A stretch of DNA of 64,000 bases from JAHBXE01 sp044222195 (GTDB lineage: Bacteria > Planctomycetota > Phycisphaerae > Phycisphaerales > UBA1924): NCBI GenBank assembly GCA_044222195.1, contig JBGANS010000004.1, positions 236,561 to 300,560 of the forward strand, written 5' to 3'. Below, in pieces: positions 39,101-47,035 of this stretch; the stretch's first letter is position 1; each line of letters opens with the position of its first letter. Made by a program: the position numbers and the translations under genes. The notes below the pieces were generated by a model that worked only from the letters and a program-made list of their open reading frames with translations, ran no database searches and had not been told where the DNA came from.

Positions 39101-41446
39101 GTTCGTCCCCCGATCCGCACGCACCACCACTTCCCGCGGTCGCTGCAAGTCCGGGCGCGGCTGCCCGTTCCGCGGGTCCCGCGGCATCGGTGGCTCCGGA
39201 TACATCGCGTCGATGGTCTTCGCCAACTCTTCCGCCCGCGCGATCTTCAACGGGAAGATCCGGATCTCCCGCCCCTCCGCGTCGTACGCCTGCTGGAGGT
39301 TCAGCTCGTTGACCAGCGTCTCGATCTCCGGCATCGCGTCCGGATGCGCCGACACGATCAGCGTGTTCGTCGCCGCATCCGCCGTGATGTCCACCGGCTT
39401 CTTGGCCTTCTGCTCCATGGGCCGCCGGTCAAACGAGGCCTGCAAAATGCCCGCCACACTGGCCGCATCCGTCGCCTTCAGCCGCAGAATGCGCAGCGGC
39501 GGCCGCTCCGCTCCCTGCTGCAGGTCCATGTTTTTCACCAATGCTTCGATGATCCCGAACTGCCCTGGTTGCGCGGCGATCATCAGCGAGTTGTTTGCTT
39601 CGATCACCTCGATCACGGGGTCCGGATCTCCCTTGGCCCGGAAGCTCGCGCTCGACTTGATCATGTCGTCAATGAACGACTTCACCTTCGCCGCGGGCGC
39701 GAAGCGCAGCTCCACCATCCGAATGTCCCGCGCCTGCCCGACGTGCTTCCCAAGCTCTTCGACGATCTTGGAAAACCGCTGCATCGCCTCAGGGCTCGCG
39801 ATGACCAGCATCGACGTGCCACCCTCGTCCAACGTCGCGTTGATCGCGCCCGCATCCTCGGCCCCGACCACGCCTTCCATCTGCGCCTTGTAGATCGCCT
39901 GCGCACGCTCCAACACCGACTTTCCATCCCCGCTCGCGATCGCGATCCGCCGGACGTCCTTGGCCCCCTGCCCAGGCACATCCAGGCCCGCGATCAGCTT
40001 CTCCATCGCCGTTACGTCGCCGTCCGGGCCCGAGACAATCACGCCCCGCCCGTCCGGCGTCGCCGCGAACTTCACAACCGATGACTGTCGTCCCGTGAGC
40101 AGTTTCGGCGCAAGTGCCTCCACCGCCGCCGGCGTCACGTGCGTGAGCCGCACGATCGTCGCCCGTCGCTCCGTCACCGGACTCCCACCCGACTTCACGC
40201 TCCCGGGGTCGATCTCCCCGATCAGCGCCATCGCCTGGGCAAGCATCGCCTCCGCGGCCACCACCGTCACTTTCCCCTGCCCCTCCAGCGGAATGACCAC
40301 CGGCTTCTTCGCGGGTTCGACCGCGGCAAACAGCTTATTGATGTCCTCCGCCGCCTTCGCAGGCGCAACCGCATCCAGCACGAACGTCATCATCCGGCTG
40401 TCGCCACTGGTGCCCTCGGGCACATCCAGCAGCGCGATCAACTCCTCGACCGTGCTGATCCGCGCTGCCGGCCCAACCGCGATGATCGAGTTGGTCCGCG
40501 GATCGGGCTGAAGGTTAAGCCCCGCGATGTCAACCTCTTCGATCGTCCGCTGCTTGTTGTCCTTGTCGATGACGACCGTCGTCTTGCGCTGCCCCACCAG
40601 CCCCTTGAGCGCGTTGAACACCGTGTCACACTTCGCGTGCTTGAGTGGGAACAGCTTGTACGCCGAGTCGATCGGCTTGATCGAATCGATCGCCGAGACG
40701 ATCTGCTGAATCCGCCGGCACTGCGCTGCCGACTCGATGACGATCAGCATGTTCTGAACAGGCAACGCCTGAATCGATCCGAACTCACCGATGAGCGGCT
40801 TGATCTGGTCGACCACGACCTCCGCCTTGACGTTGTTGAGCGGGATCGTGAGATTCACGATCTTCTCCGGACGCACGTCCGGAGGAATCGAACCCGCCAC
40901 CACATCCGCTGCCTTCCGTGCCGAATCCTTCAGCGATCGCAGATACAGATAGTTCGCCTCGCGCTGGACCTGCACACCCCGCGGCTGCAGGTTCAAGTTC
41001 AGAATGGTCAGCGCTTCCTCAAACGAATACGCCTCCCCGCTGATGAACGTCATCGTCCCATCCGGCACCGCCACCTCGCGAATCGGCGGCAGCCCGCTCT
41101 CTCGCGAGAAAAAGTCCAGCACCTGGTCAAACGGCGCATCCTTGAAGTTGAACTTGATCTTGATTGGCGCCACCGCCGGGGCCGCCCCGGGTTGACCGGC
41201 GCCTGCTTGAGCCGCCCCAGGCTGGGCCGCCGGAGGCGCGGATGGTGTCGCCGCGGCCGGCTTGGCCGCTTCCTGAGACGTTTGAGCCTGAGGAGTTTCC
41301 GGAACGCCAGCGGACGGCGCCGCAGGCGCCGTTGCCTGTTCTGAACTCGGGGCCGCGGCCGGTGGAGCACCCTCCTGGGCCGAAACCGGCCATCCCGCCG
41401 CCGCCGCCACACCCGCCGCCATCACGATCCTGCTGCGCTTCTTCAT
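30098..41446 (-). CDS. gspD: Giant type II secretion secretin (GspD-like), 3782 aa, about 39 N-modules
   Basis: An outer-membrane channel protein about five times longer than ordinary GspD (about 650-750 aa). It has a signal peptide (residues 1-25), a Pro/Ala-rich linker to about residue 95, an N0/STN-like domain (about 97-175), then about 39 tandem modules of 65-120 residues (about 190-3485). Each reads as (F/I)-P-L-K-x-A-x-A...(T)-N-(S/T)-L-I-V-x-(A/S)...L-D, the secretin N1/N3 pattern. A standard secretin barrel domain ends it (about 3488-3710), with I-Q-V-L-L-A-E-V, V-L-S-S-P-H-I, V-x-V-K-D-G-Q-T-V-V-L-G-G-L and V-P-L-L-G-D-M-P-V-F-G-S-L-F. Modules are diverged but uninterrupted by stops. 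One (about residues 1240-1290) holds a low-complexity insert. The ATG at 41446 is preferred over a TTG 15 bases upstream. Confidence 0.95.
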   Translation of the reverse strand: MKKRSRIVMAAGVAAAAGWPVSAQEGAPPAAAPSSEQATAPAAPSAGVPETPQAQTSQEAAKPAAATPSAPPAAQPGAAQAGAGQPGAAPAVAPIKIKFNFKDAPFDQVLDFFSRESGLPPIREVAVPDGTMTFISGEAYSFEEALTILNLNLQPRGVQVQREANYLYLRSLKDSARKAADVVAGSIPPDVRPEKIVNLTIPLNNVKAEVVVDQIKPLIGEFGSIQALPVQNMLIVIESAAQCRRIQQIVSAIDSIKPIDSAYKLFPLKHAKCDTVFNALKGLVGQRKTTVVIDKDNKQRTIEEVDIAGLNLQPDPRTNSIIAVGPAARISTVEELIALLDVPEGTSGDSRMMTFVLDAVAPAKAAEDINKLFAAVEPAKKPVVIPLEGQGKVTVVAAEAMLAQAMALIGEIDPGSVKSGGSPVTERRATIVRLTHVTPAAVEALAPKLLTGRQSSVVKFAATPDGRGVIVSGPDGDVTAMEKLIAGLDVPGQGAKDVRRIAIASGDGKSVLERAQAIYKAQMEGVVGAEDAGAINATLDEGGTSMLVIASPEAMQRFSKIVEELGKHVGQARDIRMVELRFAPAAKVKSFIDDMIKSSASFRAKGDPDPVIEVIEANNSLMIAAQPGQFGIIEALVKNMDLQQGAERPPLRILRLKATDAASVAGILQASFDRRPMEQKAKKPVDITADAATNTLIVSAHPDAMPEIETLVNELNLQQAYDAEGREIRIFPLKIARAEELAKTIDAMYPEPPMPRDPRNGQPRPDLQRPREVVVRADRGTNSLIVDAPAKRLAGFEQIVRSLDAQKLGANVELRTYRVERADLNAAATAIRNAAASGALAPGAGGGVTPVTVDVEPMSRTLVVSGPSDVFKGVEEVLKKVDSAPERPATGVKMYALKSARAERIQPLVQKVMMSRAREQQKDKPGVDIATLVDVAAESTSNTLVVSAPESVLTVCDALIQTLDAQGIASATELRVFRLERGDAAGAAAAISKTLAAEGTGEPAPTVTPEAASNSIVMVGTRGQIEKAQKLIEQLDAATQKDGVGARTIKLKHARAEAIAPVLETLLKKDSVASMLPSWERGSFLARQGFKAEPDVRVAAEKTINAIVVTAPVAALDAAEQIIAELDVDPATIPGRAERPVRIITLQNADATEMAASVQAVVAEDRAGLEPAVVRVDKASNSLIVRASAEQLKSIEELTQRLDKATLSTSRQMRMVPVDRSKADAELMAKTLQKILEQQGGVKVEVISADQLLKKEEKPKTTGDASPAHGSHGVGGAAGVVLQAWVAAAMTWQPEAPKPAKPETKDDVGVTIAVDPATNSLIVVGSPRVTDRLAALAAELEKQMPSEPSKVRIVGLPPATDAEALSQIVRQTVQQLGRVGVGNPGGFTGQVSVMPDPSGASLIVWANDTDFGSVADLIRAVSHLEPAASITVKVYPLTSVTAERAIKAVQDLVSPSPRGAQARRIRGSMDVTVKGPDGRDVKGTIDPALVKLSSDPAGVSVIVSAPAATLPLIDSFISLIDQSPVNDRMSIRRYDLRNARAQDLSQTLQTMLDTQRQGPMAEEMPRARTLPDARTNSILVTASDAQHADVMRLIGTLDQTLEDKDLKLEIITLQNASSTSMQKVIDQVVVGRNPGLKERVQVSAQEGSSVLVVRAPAEQIAEIKEIVSKVDTADVPGLPIRFVKLERADAQTVATALQKFFQERAQASSRGGQRTANRVAVTGDRRSGSLIVSSSDEEFEQIKSLVATFDSPAKAKEMQLKIIPLQNARVTDIADTLESISWEMRSDRDGGWSYWSPWGGGGREGDAAQDKLYVQTNERINSVIVMGQGDTMQTMLKVITELDRPQSEQTKLVVRSVRVDRGDLRAMADMVKQVTATPGWRSWQGPDPDGVAAQVDQSRRVILLVGKLPRVEQAIAYLDEMKGTTGREQNVVETLTLRHAQAARAAETLRRVFKDRAESQGLPEDAVSVVGSTDGNLLMISADAASMKVAKDLVALIDQPELGKDRQIEVYSIRNREADELANLIRAQFPRGGGGGRQDSQVIVTAQPSTNSLIVSALADDQPQVQALIKQLDSAPTEEASRLITVTLKSARADDVASALKSALPTGMKVKITPVRRNNTLLLTGSDESIKIVMEQISRIDIDVERSPVEFRRVQLKHAMSPDVAFTLEMMLRARPRNQGEPEPSVDYTRSDNTIAFSGTSDQIRDIDKMIQALDVPSDSKRRTEFVKLEFAKADQTAKALEVFYGRFAPAATTPAAQNVAIVPDLASNSLVVSADETEWEGLRGLLKKLDTEDYDTSRQLAVLPLKHADATSVARALNEGFRAPTAERLRREQGRGNQGGGRRPQDEVQEPMVLVDNEPTPTVSAETQTNSLVVFAGRKDLVRIKSMVEQIDVPDFVKYAEAHVLPLKSGKATQIAASVRELFVGQRVSGGQGAGPRATVIVGDDTSNSLIIRAEERDFAQIKALAEVLQQQGAISQATVRVLVVKNIPAARLVKTLETTFAQAAKQQNEVLSIEVDRTSNSLVIAASKRIYDQIEEVVKELDSGVRIKPEDKQVQGPLGLLGQSVTIIDIVNNSPEDVRKQLEGLGVTKAQPGDRPGVVSEPVTIVTLNSRRAIAVVAGPQDGEAIRSLVKAIDADPVNAEQKVAIVGLKMASASGVVKTLTEMLKPDAQASQTGPAKALAEQVRRLSIANNAIGKGDHPLDLAKPIRLIADDETNSVIVGSTESNVVSILEVIRTLDTLPIGDAVVVRIFPLSNASATRAKGVVDDLFRQGEALRRLPGTRRQGLPTTATGRALAGEIAVSVDDRTNTLVVAGREEAVALVEIVIKDLDSDQAAKWIEPTLISLKNADAVTLATTLRQVLVQGLSLTPEALGLQKQVGRLRMAKAGRDMNDPANRVEADLFAPLSGLVIAPEAQLNALIVVGSSANIQVVKELVAMLDVEAASAANTVRVFPLQRAAADRVAAMVGGLFRQRQEDPSAKDEDRLIIAADARTNSLVVSTSPKSFSILEAMLKALDTEQANSTVGLHVVPVTGANVAQLAPKIDKLMKERIAASQRSGEVRSPMDTFSIESDVASNLLIVASSDENLQLVKELVKTLSEGSLAIAGAARTDVIQLKSGRASDVAATIRQLYVEKENQKRGTDSVGVLPNERLNALVVTGTDTDIEQMRSLVARLENSGIATAQDIRRISLKSANAIEVVQLIQSVIAGRTVSGQPDIAARQATNIRFFRDKVAEVVQGQVGGKPTEAQVDGAIREQVALTPDLRTNSVMVKAPPEVMEVIKAIIDDLDTTSAGARRIEQFTLKNADVRQMSDLLRDIFTLRQQGNKYVLVPTQGPAGTLPGGEVGPAPEGPGTMTPVPDERQELSIAIDARTNTLIVSGTEEYLGRVRQLVTDLDGIEAQERTQQIYAVRNAKAKEIETTLQSYFKGESGLTRSLLGPDQSGSAMRQLEQEVTVVGDEKSNRLLVSTSPRYIDAVMKMVRELDTAPPQVVIQVLLAEVTVDSANTWGSDLRLKNIGGSSFNFAGLAAGAGVATALGVPNLTFATNDFDLILRALEAQGKLQVLSSPHIVARNNQVATINVGDNIAIVQSVERTPQGGTVADVKREDLGIKLNVTPSISPDGFVRMDLIPEIQTLSQRTTQISEDFAAPVINKRTLQTTVTVKDGQTVVLGGLMQTTQDERRTKVPLLGDMPVFGSLFRSTQKTDAKTELLMIVTPRVIYNDAPGGVERLQHLSEQKIDALDNPGALRDALKRNGFDDDHDGPVLKPEPFGPPEARPGKKP

Positions 41447-41546
41447 TACAGGCGCTCCCAAAGCATCCTCACGGGAACTTTCGCCGGTTCAACCGGCACG
41501 CCGACTCTGCACTCCCCCCCTACCCCTAGTTGTACCCAAACACAGT

Positions 41547-42515
41547 CTAACGATCTGTAGGGCGTCGCTGCTCAAGCGTCTGCCCGTTGAAAACCTCGAA
41601 CTTCTCTCCCCCAATCTCAAACAACGCCTTTTCGCCCGCCCCACCAAGGAATCGAGCATCGGAAACCGCCGAACCTACGGCCAGATTCATCCTCTGCCCG
41701 TTCTTGGTGTTGACCAGGAACACTTCAGTCCCCAACCGGCTCTCGACCAGGCCCGTCAACTTCCAGTCCGCCCAGCCCGGCCTCGCGGGAGCATTCACCG
41801 CCTCAGGCTGCGCGGCCGCCACCACCATCGGCGCCGGCTCCTTGAAAACGTTCTTCTGCACGATCCCAGCCCACAGACCTCGCCCCCCATCCGCAACAGG
41901 CACGATCGCCGGTTCCGGAATGTCCCCCGGAGCCAGGTCCGGCGCGATCAGCGTCGTCACGCTCATGTGGAGCGAGAACTTCGTCCTCTCCTTGTCTTCC
42001 GGCTTGATCGAGAAACTCTCGATTCGATGCGCCCACGGCTGCGCCTTAACCGCCGCCATCGTCCGCAACGTCGCCTCCAGCGGCCCCACGCCCGTCAAGT
42101 CACCTTTGATCGCCCAGAAGTCCGTTCTCTTTTTCAACTCATCCTTGAGCTTCGACGTCAGCTTGGATGTGCCACCCGGGTTCATCACCCGCTCGGCATG
42201 CGTCGTGTTCATCTGCACGCTCGACTTTGCCAGCCCGCTCGACACGGCGATTTCCGTCAGCAGCGACCTGAACCTCGCATCCGCGCCGTCCGCTGTTGAC
42301 GAAAGCGTCGTCTTCGCAAACTCCTTCAGCCCTTCCTTCACCCGCGCACGGTCCTTGATCGCCGCGTTCAGGTCGTTGTTCGTCGTGATGATCGCCGACA
42401 ACTCCTTCTGCACCCGCCCCATCGGCCGCGCATACATGCCGTAGTACAGCCCCCACAGCACACCCACCGCCCCGACCGTCGCTCCCACCGGAGTCGCCCA
42501 TCGCGGTAGCTTCAC
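41547..42515 (-). CDS. T2SS inner-membrane protein, GspM/PilO-like with GspC/PilP-like end
   Basis: The 322-residue protein begins with one transmembrane helix (residues about 8-27), followed by a coiled-coil segment and a ferredoxin-like region, as in GspM/PilO. After a proline/alanine-rich linker (about 205-240, containing N-V-F-K-E-P-A-P), the last 80 residues form a small beta domain (L-T-G-L-V-E-S...F-L-V-N-T...G-S-A-V...F-E-I-G-G-E-K-F). This resembles the GspC homology region/PilP domain that binds the secretin N0 domain. It could therefore serve as both GspM and GspC. It begins with GTG overlapping the gspL stop. Confidence 0.7.
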   Translation of the reverse strand: MKLPRWATPVGATVGAVGVLWGLYYGMYARPMGRVQKELSAIITTNNDLNAAIKDRARVKEGLKEFAKTTLSSTADGADARFRSLLTEIAVSSGLAKSSVQMNTTHAERVMNPGGTSKLTSKLKDELKKRTDFWAIKGDLTGVGPLEATLRTMAAVKAQPWAHRIESFSIKPEDKERTKFSLHMSVTTLIAPDLAPGDIPEPAIVPVADGGRGLWAGIVQKNVFKEPAPMVVAAAQPEAVNAPARPGWADWKLTGLVESRLGTEVFLVNTKNGQRMNLAVGSAVSDARFLGGAGEKALFEIGGEKFEVFNGQTLEQRRPTDR

Positions 42516-44113
42516 TTGCCACCGCCTTTCTCAGCCTTCGCATCTTTCTTCGGTGCTGTGCCCGCCGGTTTGGCGCTCTTCAGGGCCGGCTGGGCGGCTT
42601 CCGGAGTTGAAGCGGCCGTCGTCAGTTCCATCGCAAATCGGTCCGCCAGGTCCGCGCCTTTCGTCTCCACCTGGTACACCGGTGATGTCACCAGCCGGTC
42701 ACGCAGCTCATTGGCCACTTCCCGCTGCCGGGCCTTGCCCTGGATTGAAAACTTCGCGACTTGACGAATCGTCCAGCCATCCACGTCGTACCGCCCATCC
42801 TTCGGCGTCAGCTCGATCTGCAGCCCGGCGCCCCCCGCAAGCTGATCCAGCTGCGCCTGCCGTGGATCAGGCATCTGCTCACTCAGCCAGCTCGCGTGCG
42901 CCAGCCAGTCAAAACCAGCTCCCGTCCACTTCTGGATGTGGCTAAGCCGCGCATGATCCTTCAAATATTCGTTGTAATCCGTCCGGAGCACCGTGCTCCG
43001 CTGCTTCGCCGCCGTGAGCCGGCTTTCCGCGCTCGCGACCTCCATTCCCGAATACACATACCCACCACCGCCCACCACAATCAGGCCTAGCGCAGCCGCG
43101 AGCACCCGCTGCCGCCTCGCCGCCGCCAAGTCCGGTGCCTTTCTCGGGTTCGCAAAGTCCAACGATCGTTTCGCCAGCACTTCCTCGGCCAGGAGCCCGA
43201 TGAGCGGAGCCGCGACAAGACGATCCGCTTCCCCCATTTCCTTCGGAAACTCCACCGAGCCCGGAATCTCGGCCAACTCCCACGGCATTTCCAGCGCCTT
43301 CCCGCACGCCTCGCCCGCCTCGCGGGCCAGCGCCCCGCTCCCCGGCACCACCACCGCCTCCACCGCCGCGGCCTCATCCCCCACGCGATAGCTCATCCAG
43401 GTGCGCTTGGCCTCCACCGCGATCTTCGCTCCCAGCGCCCCCTCACCCTCCTTGACCGAATCAAGCCCCACATCCGCCGCGCGTGCAAAGACAAGTTGAC
43501 CATCCCGCACGACAATGAACTCAATCGATCCCCACCCAAGCGTCACGCCGAGCACAGGCCCGTTGCGCTTGTGCGATATGCCCGCCATGAGCGCCGCAGC
43601 TCCCGACGCCTTCAACCCCACCCTCGCCATGGAGCAGCCGGCGGCTTCAACCAGGTCTCGATACCACTGCATGCGTTCAGCGGGCAGCGCACCCGCGAGC
43701 ACATCGACCGTTCCGGCGCCGTTGGTGCCAGTGTCTGTCCCGCTCTCGATCGTGAGGTAGTCAATCGCCGTTCCCTCGATCGCCATCGTCAGCTGTCGCG
43801 CCATCTGCAGCCGAACCATCCCCGCCAACTCCACCGCTTTCGACCCTTCCCCCTTCGGCAGCCGAAGCCGCTTCAGCACCACATCGCCCCGCGGCACGGC
43901 CACCGCCAGCTTTGCCCCCGACATCCCCGCCTTCTCAAACTCCGCCTTGATCCACTCACCCACCTTGGCCGCATCACGCATGTCAAGGCCAGTGGGCGCC
44001 TGCACGCTGATCCAGGTCTTGACACGGATACGACCGTTTGAGTCGCTTCCCGACACCGCCACCAGCCGGTTTTGATCGAGGCTCAACGCCGCCGTTGCTT
44101 TCAATCCGCTCAT
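42512..44113 (-). CDS. gspL: T2SS inner-membrane platform protein, GspL/PilM-like
   Basis: The 533-residue protein has an N-terminal actin-like ATPase-fold region like PilM and the cytoplasmic part of GspL (residues about 5-345; G-V-T-L-G-W-G-S-I-E-F strand). One transmembrane helix (about 355-377) and a periplasmic region with a coiled coil and ferredoxin-like fold follow, then a lysine/alanine-rich tail. GspL normally recruits the GspE ATPase to the membrane. The ATG was chosen because it overlaps the gspK stop (ATGA). It is coupled downstream to the GspM/C-like gene. Confidence 0.85.
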   Translation of the reverse strand: MSGLKATAALSLDQNRLVAVSGSDSNGRIRVKTWISVQAPTGLDMRDAAKVGEWIKAEFEKAGMSGAKLAVAVPRGDVVLKRLRLPKGEGSKAVELAGMVRLQMARQLTMAIEGTAIDYLTIESGTDTGTNGAGTVDVLAGALPAERMQWYRDLVEAAGCSMARVGLKASGAAALMAGISHKRNGPVLGVTLGWGSIEFIVVRDGQLVFARAADVGLDSVKEGEGALGAKIAVEAKRTWMSYRVGDEAAAVEAVVVPGSGALAREAGEACGKALEMPWELAEIPGSVEFPKEMGEADRLVAAPLIGLLAEEVLAKRSLDFANPRKAPDLAAARRQRVLAAALGLIVVGGGGYVYSGMEVASAESRLTAAKQRSTVLRTDYNEYLKDHARLSHIQKWTGAGFDWLAHASWLSEQMPDPRQAQLDQLAGGAGLQIELTPKDGRYDVDGWTIRQVAKFSIQGKARQREVANELRDRLVTSPVYQVETKGADLADRFAMELTTAASTPEAAQPALKSAKPAGTAPKKDAKAEKGGGK

Positions 44114-45726
44114 GGAACACCACCTTCTTTCGCGGTCGCGCTTCCGTTGATCCCCGTCCGGCCTGTCCAACGTCCAATCCGCCGGTCCTTCGGCGCTGGA
44201 GCCGACTCCGGAGCCTCCGCCTTGACGACCGGCGCCGATTCGCCCGCCCGCGCCGTTGGCGCGGACGACGCTTCCTTGTTCCCAAAATCCAAGCCGGCCG
44301 ACATCTTCAGACTCGCATCCATATCCAGCCCGGCCCCGGCAGCTTCCTTTCCTGTATCGGCCGTCTCCTCCGGCGTCCGGTCATCCTTCTTGCCTTCATC
44401 CTGTGCCGCCAGTGACGCACCAAGCACCGCGGCCGCATCGAGCAGCGTCACATCCCGCAGATACGCCACCCGCGGCCGTTCCGATGCCACATCAATTACC
44501 GCCTCCAACACCATCCGCTCGTCCAGCGTCGGCGCTCGGCTCCCTTCGCTCCGTTCTTCGCCCGCGATATCGATCACGCCGACCTCGATCCTCGCCCGCC
44601 ACTGCATCGACCGCGTCGTCAGCCAGTCCACCGCCTTGACGAACTCCTCGTCCTTCAAAATCCCCTCCGTCAACGGCCACGTGATGCTCCGCCGGGCGGC
44701 GCTCTCCACGCCCTGTCGCCGCTGCACGACCGCTTCGGCCGACTCAATCGTGAACCCAGGAATCGCCGCGATGACACGCGCCGTCGCCCGGTTGATGTCC
44801 ACTTTGCCTGGCAGGTACGGGTCCGGGCTCACCGTGAACGCATCCAGAATCGCGGCCCACGCTTCCTTCGGCACATTCGTCTTCTTCAGAACTCCCACCA
44901 GATCTGCCATGGTCTTGAACGACTGCCCCGCATCAAACAGCGCCTTCGCGCTGTTCACGGCATCAGCGCCGAATCGCTGCCGGATCGCCGTCCCCAACTC
45001 CTCCGACCACGTTGTATTCAAGTTGACCCGAAGTTTCCCTTTCGCATCAACCCCGCCCGGATCGATCCCCGATTGAATGTTGGGATCAAAGCTGAACACC
45101 GTGAGCAGTGAAGTCAGACGTGCCTCGCCCCCGGTCGTGGGCTCGTTCGCCGCCGACGCATTCCGCCCGCTCGCCGCCCCATCGCCGGCCCCCACCAGGT
45201 CCCCCAACCCCGCGACCCTCACCAACTCCTCCACACTCCCAAACCCCTTGTCCCGTGCCGTCACCACTGACGCGCTCTTCTCCTCCGACATCGGCCCAAG
45301 CTTCGCCAGCATCTCCGCCGTCGCGCGATTCAGGTCAAGCTTCGCGCTCTCACTCACCACCCACCGCTCCAGCCCCGCATCATCCTTCTCGAGCGCCACC
45401 AGCCGAACGATGCCCCGTTTCCCGCCGTTCTCAAAGACCTGCCACTGCGTCGTCACCAGCGGCGCCTCACCGTTGAGCAGTTGCTCCCGCTGCGTGTCCA
45501 ACTCCGCCATCAACGCCTGAACGCCCGACCACGCCATCGCGCGTGACCGCGTCCGCTTCAGCGTCACCTCAGCACCCGCCGCGGCCGCCTCGCCGTAATA
45601 CATCGCCGTCGTTCCCGCCAACGCCGAAATCGTCAAGACGAGCAGCACCGCGATCAGAATCGTCCCCCGGCGCACTCGGCACGCCCGGACACCCTGCTCA
45701 CCGCGCTGTCGCGACGGGCCCGTCAT
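44110..45726 (-). CDS. gspK: T2SS minor pseudopilin GspK
   Basis: The 538-residue protein starts with a prepilin leader, R-R-G then T-I-L-I-A-V-L-L-V-L. The conserved Glu at position 5 is absent, as is usual for GspK, which caps the pseudopilus tip. Residues about 125-370 contain helix-hairpin-helix-like segments (L-D-L-N-R-A-T-A-E and V-D-I-N-R-A-T-A), also typical of GspK. A long proline/alanine/charge-rich tail of about 110 residues is unusual. The start overlaps the gspJ stop by four bases. Confidence 0.92.
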   Translation of the reverse strand: MTGPSRQRGEQGVRACRVRRGTILIAVLLVLTISALAGTTAMYYGEAAAAGAEVTLKRTRSRAMAWSGVQALMAELDTQREQLLNGEAPLVTTQWQVFENGGKRGIVRLVALEKDDAGLERWVVSESAKLDLNRATAEMLAKLGPMSEEKSASVVTARDKGFGSVEELVRVAGLGDLVGAGDGAASGRNASAANEPTTGGEARLTSLLTVFSFDPNIQSGIDPGGVDAKGKLRVNLNTTWSEELGTAIRQRFGADAVNSAKALFDAGQSFKTMADLVGVLKKTNVPKEAWAAILDAFTVSPDPYLPGKVDINRATARVIAAIPGFTIESAEAVVQRRQGVESAARRSITWPLTEGILKDEEFVKAVDWLTTRSMQWRARIEVGVIDIAGEERSEGSRAPTLDERMVLEAVIDVASERPRVAYLRDVTLLDAAAVLGASLAAQDEGKKDDRTPEETADTGKEAAGAGLDMDASLKMSAGLDFGNKEASSAPTARAGESAPVVKAEAPESAPAPKDRRIGRWTGRTGINGSATAKEGGVP

Positions 45727-46514
45727 CTCGTCTCTTTCCAGGCCGTCATCGGCCCATCCGGAACCACCATCACCCGCACGCGATCCGGCGGCGACTGAGG
45801 CCGCGGAATCTCCTTTGCAGGCTGCGATTCGGAAGCCTCGGCAGTCTCAGGAATGATGGGGTTGCCATCCTGGTCGAGAGGAGAGTCGACCACGGGCACG
45901 CGGGGGGCAGGCGCCGGAGGCGTCGCCGCCCGCGTCGGCTCGCTCTCCACCATCGCCGCCCCGAACCACAGCGACACTTCAATCGCCACCGGCAGGCCGT
46001 CTCTCACTTTGCTGTCAAATGACTCCATCCAATCGGTCCCGTCGTAGTATCGAATCCGCATAGCCGCGATATGCCCCGAGACCGTTTCTGCCGCTCCCGG
46101 CGATGAACCGCGATACCGATGCGCATCCCATCGCCGCGCCACCAGCGAGCCCCGGGCGTACGTGTACTCCGTCCCGCGCAGGTCTCCCGCCGTCCACTCC
46201 CGATCGTCGGACGAGATCGGCAGCCCCACCCCTCGCGAAAGCAGGTGAAGACTCGTCGCCGTCCCGACGATCCCCGCGTTCCCCGCCGTGTCCGCGGCCA
46301 CCACCCCCACAAGGTCCGCCTCCATTCCCTCCAGCAACGCATCCCCCGCCTGCCCATCCATCGCCCGTTCCGTCATCGCCGACTTCTGCGAACCAATCTG
46401 CCACATGAACGCGAACACACCTCCGGAAAGCGCCGCGATCAACCCGATCGCGAGCAACACCTCGAGCAGTGTGAAACCCCTCCCCGGTCTCTCCCTTGCA
46501 GCTCTCGGCGTCAC
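45723..46514 (-). CDS. gspJ: T2SS minor pseudopilin GspJ
   Basis: The 263-residue pseudopilin has leader R-G followed by F-T-L-L-E-V-L-L-A-I-G-L (Glu at position 5). Its soluble domain contains I-R-Y-Y-D-G-T-D-W and V-A-I-E-V-S-L-W, a pair of strands characteristic of GspJ. It begins with GTG overlapping the gspI stop. The last 60 residues are proline-rich. Together with GspI and GspK it should form the pseudopilus tip complex. Confidence 0.9.
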   Translation of the reverse strand: MTPRAARERPGRGFTLLEVLLAIGLIAALSGGVFAFMWQIGSQKSAMTERAMDGQAGDALLEGMEADLVGVVAADTAGNAGIVGTATSLHLLSRGVGLPISSDDREWTAGDLRGTEYTYARGSLVARRWDAHRYRGSSPGAAETVSGHIAAMRIRYYDGTDWMESFDSKVRDGLPVAIEVSLWFGAAMVESEPTRAATPPAPAPRVPVVDSPLDQDGNPIIPETAEASESQPAKEIPRPQSPPDRVRVMVVPDGPMTAWKETR

Positions 46515-47035
46515 GGCGAGTCCTCCTCAGGACGCGCCGCCTTGCCGCCACTGCCGCCGCCGCGCTCCAGCCCCCGCTTCGCCTTCTCGCCGATCGAATC
46601 CTCCTCGCCCGCCTTGTCCTCGCCCTTCCCACCAAGCCGCACGAGTTGCACCAGCGTGTATTCCGCTTCCACCCGTTCCCCGGATCGCTTCACCGCTTTG
46701 ACCTCAACGCGAGTCAGCCCGCGAAACTGCGATGGGTCCGTCTCGATTTCCAGCTCCCATCCGCGCCCGGCGTCCGCCTTGGCTCCCTCCGCATGCCGCT
46801 CGACCGGGCCATTTAGCGTCTGCGCCGTCTCAATCCCAGCTTCAATCTTCGCAATCGCGGACCGCGCCAGATCCGCACCCCGCGCCGACAACCGCGACCG
46901 CTCGAGCCCTGTCATCGTCTGCGTCACCAGATTCAGGATCGCCCCGCCCGCCACGACGAAAATCGCCAGGGCCACGATCACCTCAAGCAGCAGCGCCCCG
47001 CGCCGCTCTCGCCATGGGAGTACCGGCCCGCTCAT
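46511..47035 (-). CDS. gspI: T2SS minor pseudopilin GspI
   Basis: The 174-residue pseudopilin has leader R-R-G followed by A-L-L-L-E-V-I-V-A-L-A-I-F-V-V-A-G-G-A-I, the expected Glu at position 5 and the A-L-A-I-F motif common in GspI. The ending is charged and glycine-rich. The start overlaps the gspH stop by four bases. It is assigned to GspI from its position between H and J and from the leader. Confidence 0.85.
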   Translation of the reverse strand: MSGPVLPWRERRGALLLEVIVALAIFVVAGGAILNLVTQTMTGLERSRLSARGADLARSAIAKIEAGIETAQTLNGPVERHAEGAKADAGRGWELEIETDPSQFRGLTRVEVKAVKRSGERVEAEYTLVQLVRLGGKGEDKAGEEDSIGEKAKRGLERGGGSGGKAARPEEDSP

